From: an uncultured Flavobacteriales bacterium
Lineage (GTDB): Bacteria > Bacteroidota > Bacteroidia > Flavobacteriales > Flavobacteriaceae
NCBI GenBank assembly: GCA_913058295.1
Contig: CAJXRD010000036.1
Coordinates: 1 to 35,110 of the forward strand
Length of the DNA: 35,110 nt
Direction: 5' to 3'
Made by a program: the position numbers and the translations under genes. Under the pieces are notes generated by a model. The model did no database searches, was not told where the DNA came from, and worked only from the letters and a program-made list of their open reading frames with translations. Within the stretch, counting starts at the first letter, position 1; every line of letters starts with the position of its first letter. Of the stretch, positions 34,732 to 35,110 are shown piece after piece.

Positions 34732-34992
34732 ATGGCACATAAAAAAGGAGTTGGTAGTTCGAAGAATGGTAGAGAATCAGAATCAAAACGTTTAGGTGTT
34801 AAGATTTTTGGTGGTCAAGCTGCTATAGCTGGAAATATCATTTTAAGACAAAGAGGAAACACTCATTTTCCTGGACAGAATGTATATGGTGGAAAAGATC
34901 ATACCTTACACGCAAAAGTGGATGGTTTGGTGAAATTCACTAAAAAAAGAGATAATAAATCATACGTTTCTATCGTACCTTTCGAGGCTTAA
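34732..34992 (+). CDS. rpmA: 50S ribosomal protein L27
   Basis: 86 residues. [28 protein letters not shown] and NIILRQRGN match the highly conserved N-terminal half, which reaches towards the peptidyl-transferase centre, and [16 protein letters not shown] completes the family pattern. There is no cleavable N-terminal extension of the firmicute type. The second gene of the rplU-rpmA operon, followed by a terminator. Confidence 0.98.
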   Translation: MAHKKGVGSSKNGRESESKRLGVKIFGGQAAIAGNIILRQRGNTHFPGQNVYGGKDHTLHAKVDGLVKFTKKRDNKSYVSIVPFEA

Positions 34993-35020
34993 GAAACACG
35001 ATATTTTTATCACATATAGA

Positions 35021-35054
35021 AACCTTCAACTATTTATAGTTGGAGGTTTTTTTT
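35021..35054 (+). terminator. Intrinsic terminator after rpmA
   Basis: Long stem ACCTTCAACTA (35022-35032) with TAGTTGGAGGT (35037-35047), including one G-T pair, a 4-nt loop and a T-run to 35054. Confidence 0.9.
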
Positions 35055-35084
35055 GTTTTATAATTAAGTCCTATTATTGTAAAG

Positions 35085-35110
35085 CTGTCTCTTATACACA
35101 TCTCCGAGCC
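35085..35110 (+). other. Illumina Nextera adapter sequence (contamination)
   Basis: Bases 35085-35103 are CTGTCTCTTATACACATCT, the 19-bp Tn5 mosaic end used in Nextera libraries. They continue into CCGAGCC (35104-35110), the beginning of the Nextera read-2 adapter. This is library sequence, not genome. Confidence 0.97.

Noticed and set aside
35085-35103. Tn5 mosaic end as evidence of a real transposon
   Set aside because: It is followed directly by synthetic Nextera adapter bases and lies at the very end of the sequence, with no transposase gene nearby.

Overview
The window is a stretch of AT-rich chromosome from a member of the Bacteroidota, almost certainly family Flavobacteriaceae. The evidence is a type 9 secretion C-terminal domain, the gliding genes gldE and gldD next to mutY and ssb, two TonB-dependent receptors each paired with a lipoprotein gene (SGNH hydrolase; DUF4249), a DUF4270 lipoprotein, TAnnTTTG-type promoter elements and a lack of Shine-Dalgarno sequences. 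The last 26 bases are not biological: they match the Illumina Nextera transposase adapter, so the right edge is a contig end with untrimmed adapter.

Layout. 1-1.7 kb: 3' part of a large secreted protein made of hyalin (HYR) repeats with a T9SS sorting domain. 1.75-5.16 kb (minus): panC, panD, a flippase-like membrane protein and a TPR-bearing esterase-like protein whose usual nucleophile serine is an aspartate. 5.26-9.58 kb (plus): an orphan N-terminal half of glycogen synthase, a DUF4270 lipoprotein and glmS. 9.7-14 kb: a TonB-dependent receptor and an SGNH/GDSL lipoprotein. 14.26-16.09 kb: atpD and atpC. 16.2-22.03 kb: a biotin locus bioF-bioD-bioA, then a convergent Coa1-family gene, then a beta-ketoacyl synthase and bioB. 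22.03-24.78 kb (minus): recX, an RNase E/G-family ribonuclease, a 30-residue very basic protein and an HU protein. 24.9-28.4 kb: mutY, ssb, gldE, gldD. 28.5-30.5 kb: an HMA-domain lipoprotein, an EamA transporter and a DUF4199-like protein. 30.56-33.8 kb (minus): TonB-dependent receptor plus DUF4249 lipoprotein. 34.18-35 kb: rplU (with a C-terminal extension) and rpmA.

Most of this is conserved flavobacterial housekeeping. No phage, insertion sequence, CRISPR array, tRNA, rRNA or defence island was seen. The best leads for new biology are the beta-ketoacyl synthase in a biotin locus without bioC or bioH, the half-length glycogen synthase beside panC, the esterase-like protein with a replaced nucleophile, the L21 fusion, the 30-residue basic protein upstream of the RNase gene, and a metal-binding lipoprotein with a CxxxC motif and a cysteine-rich tail.
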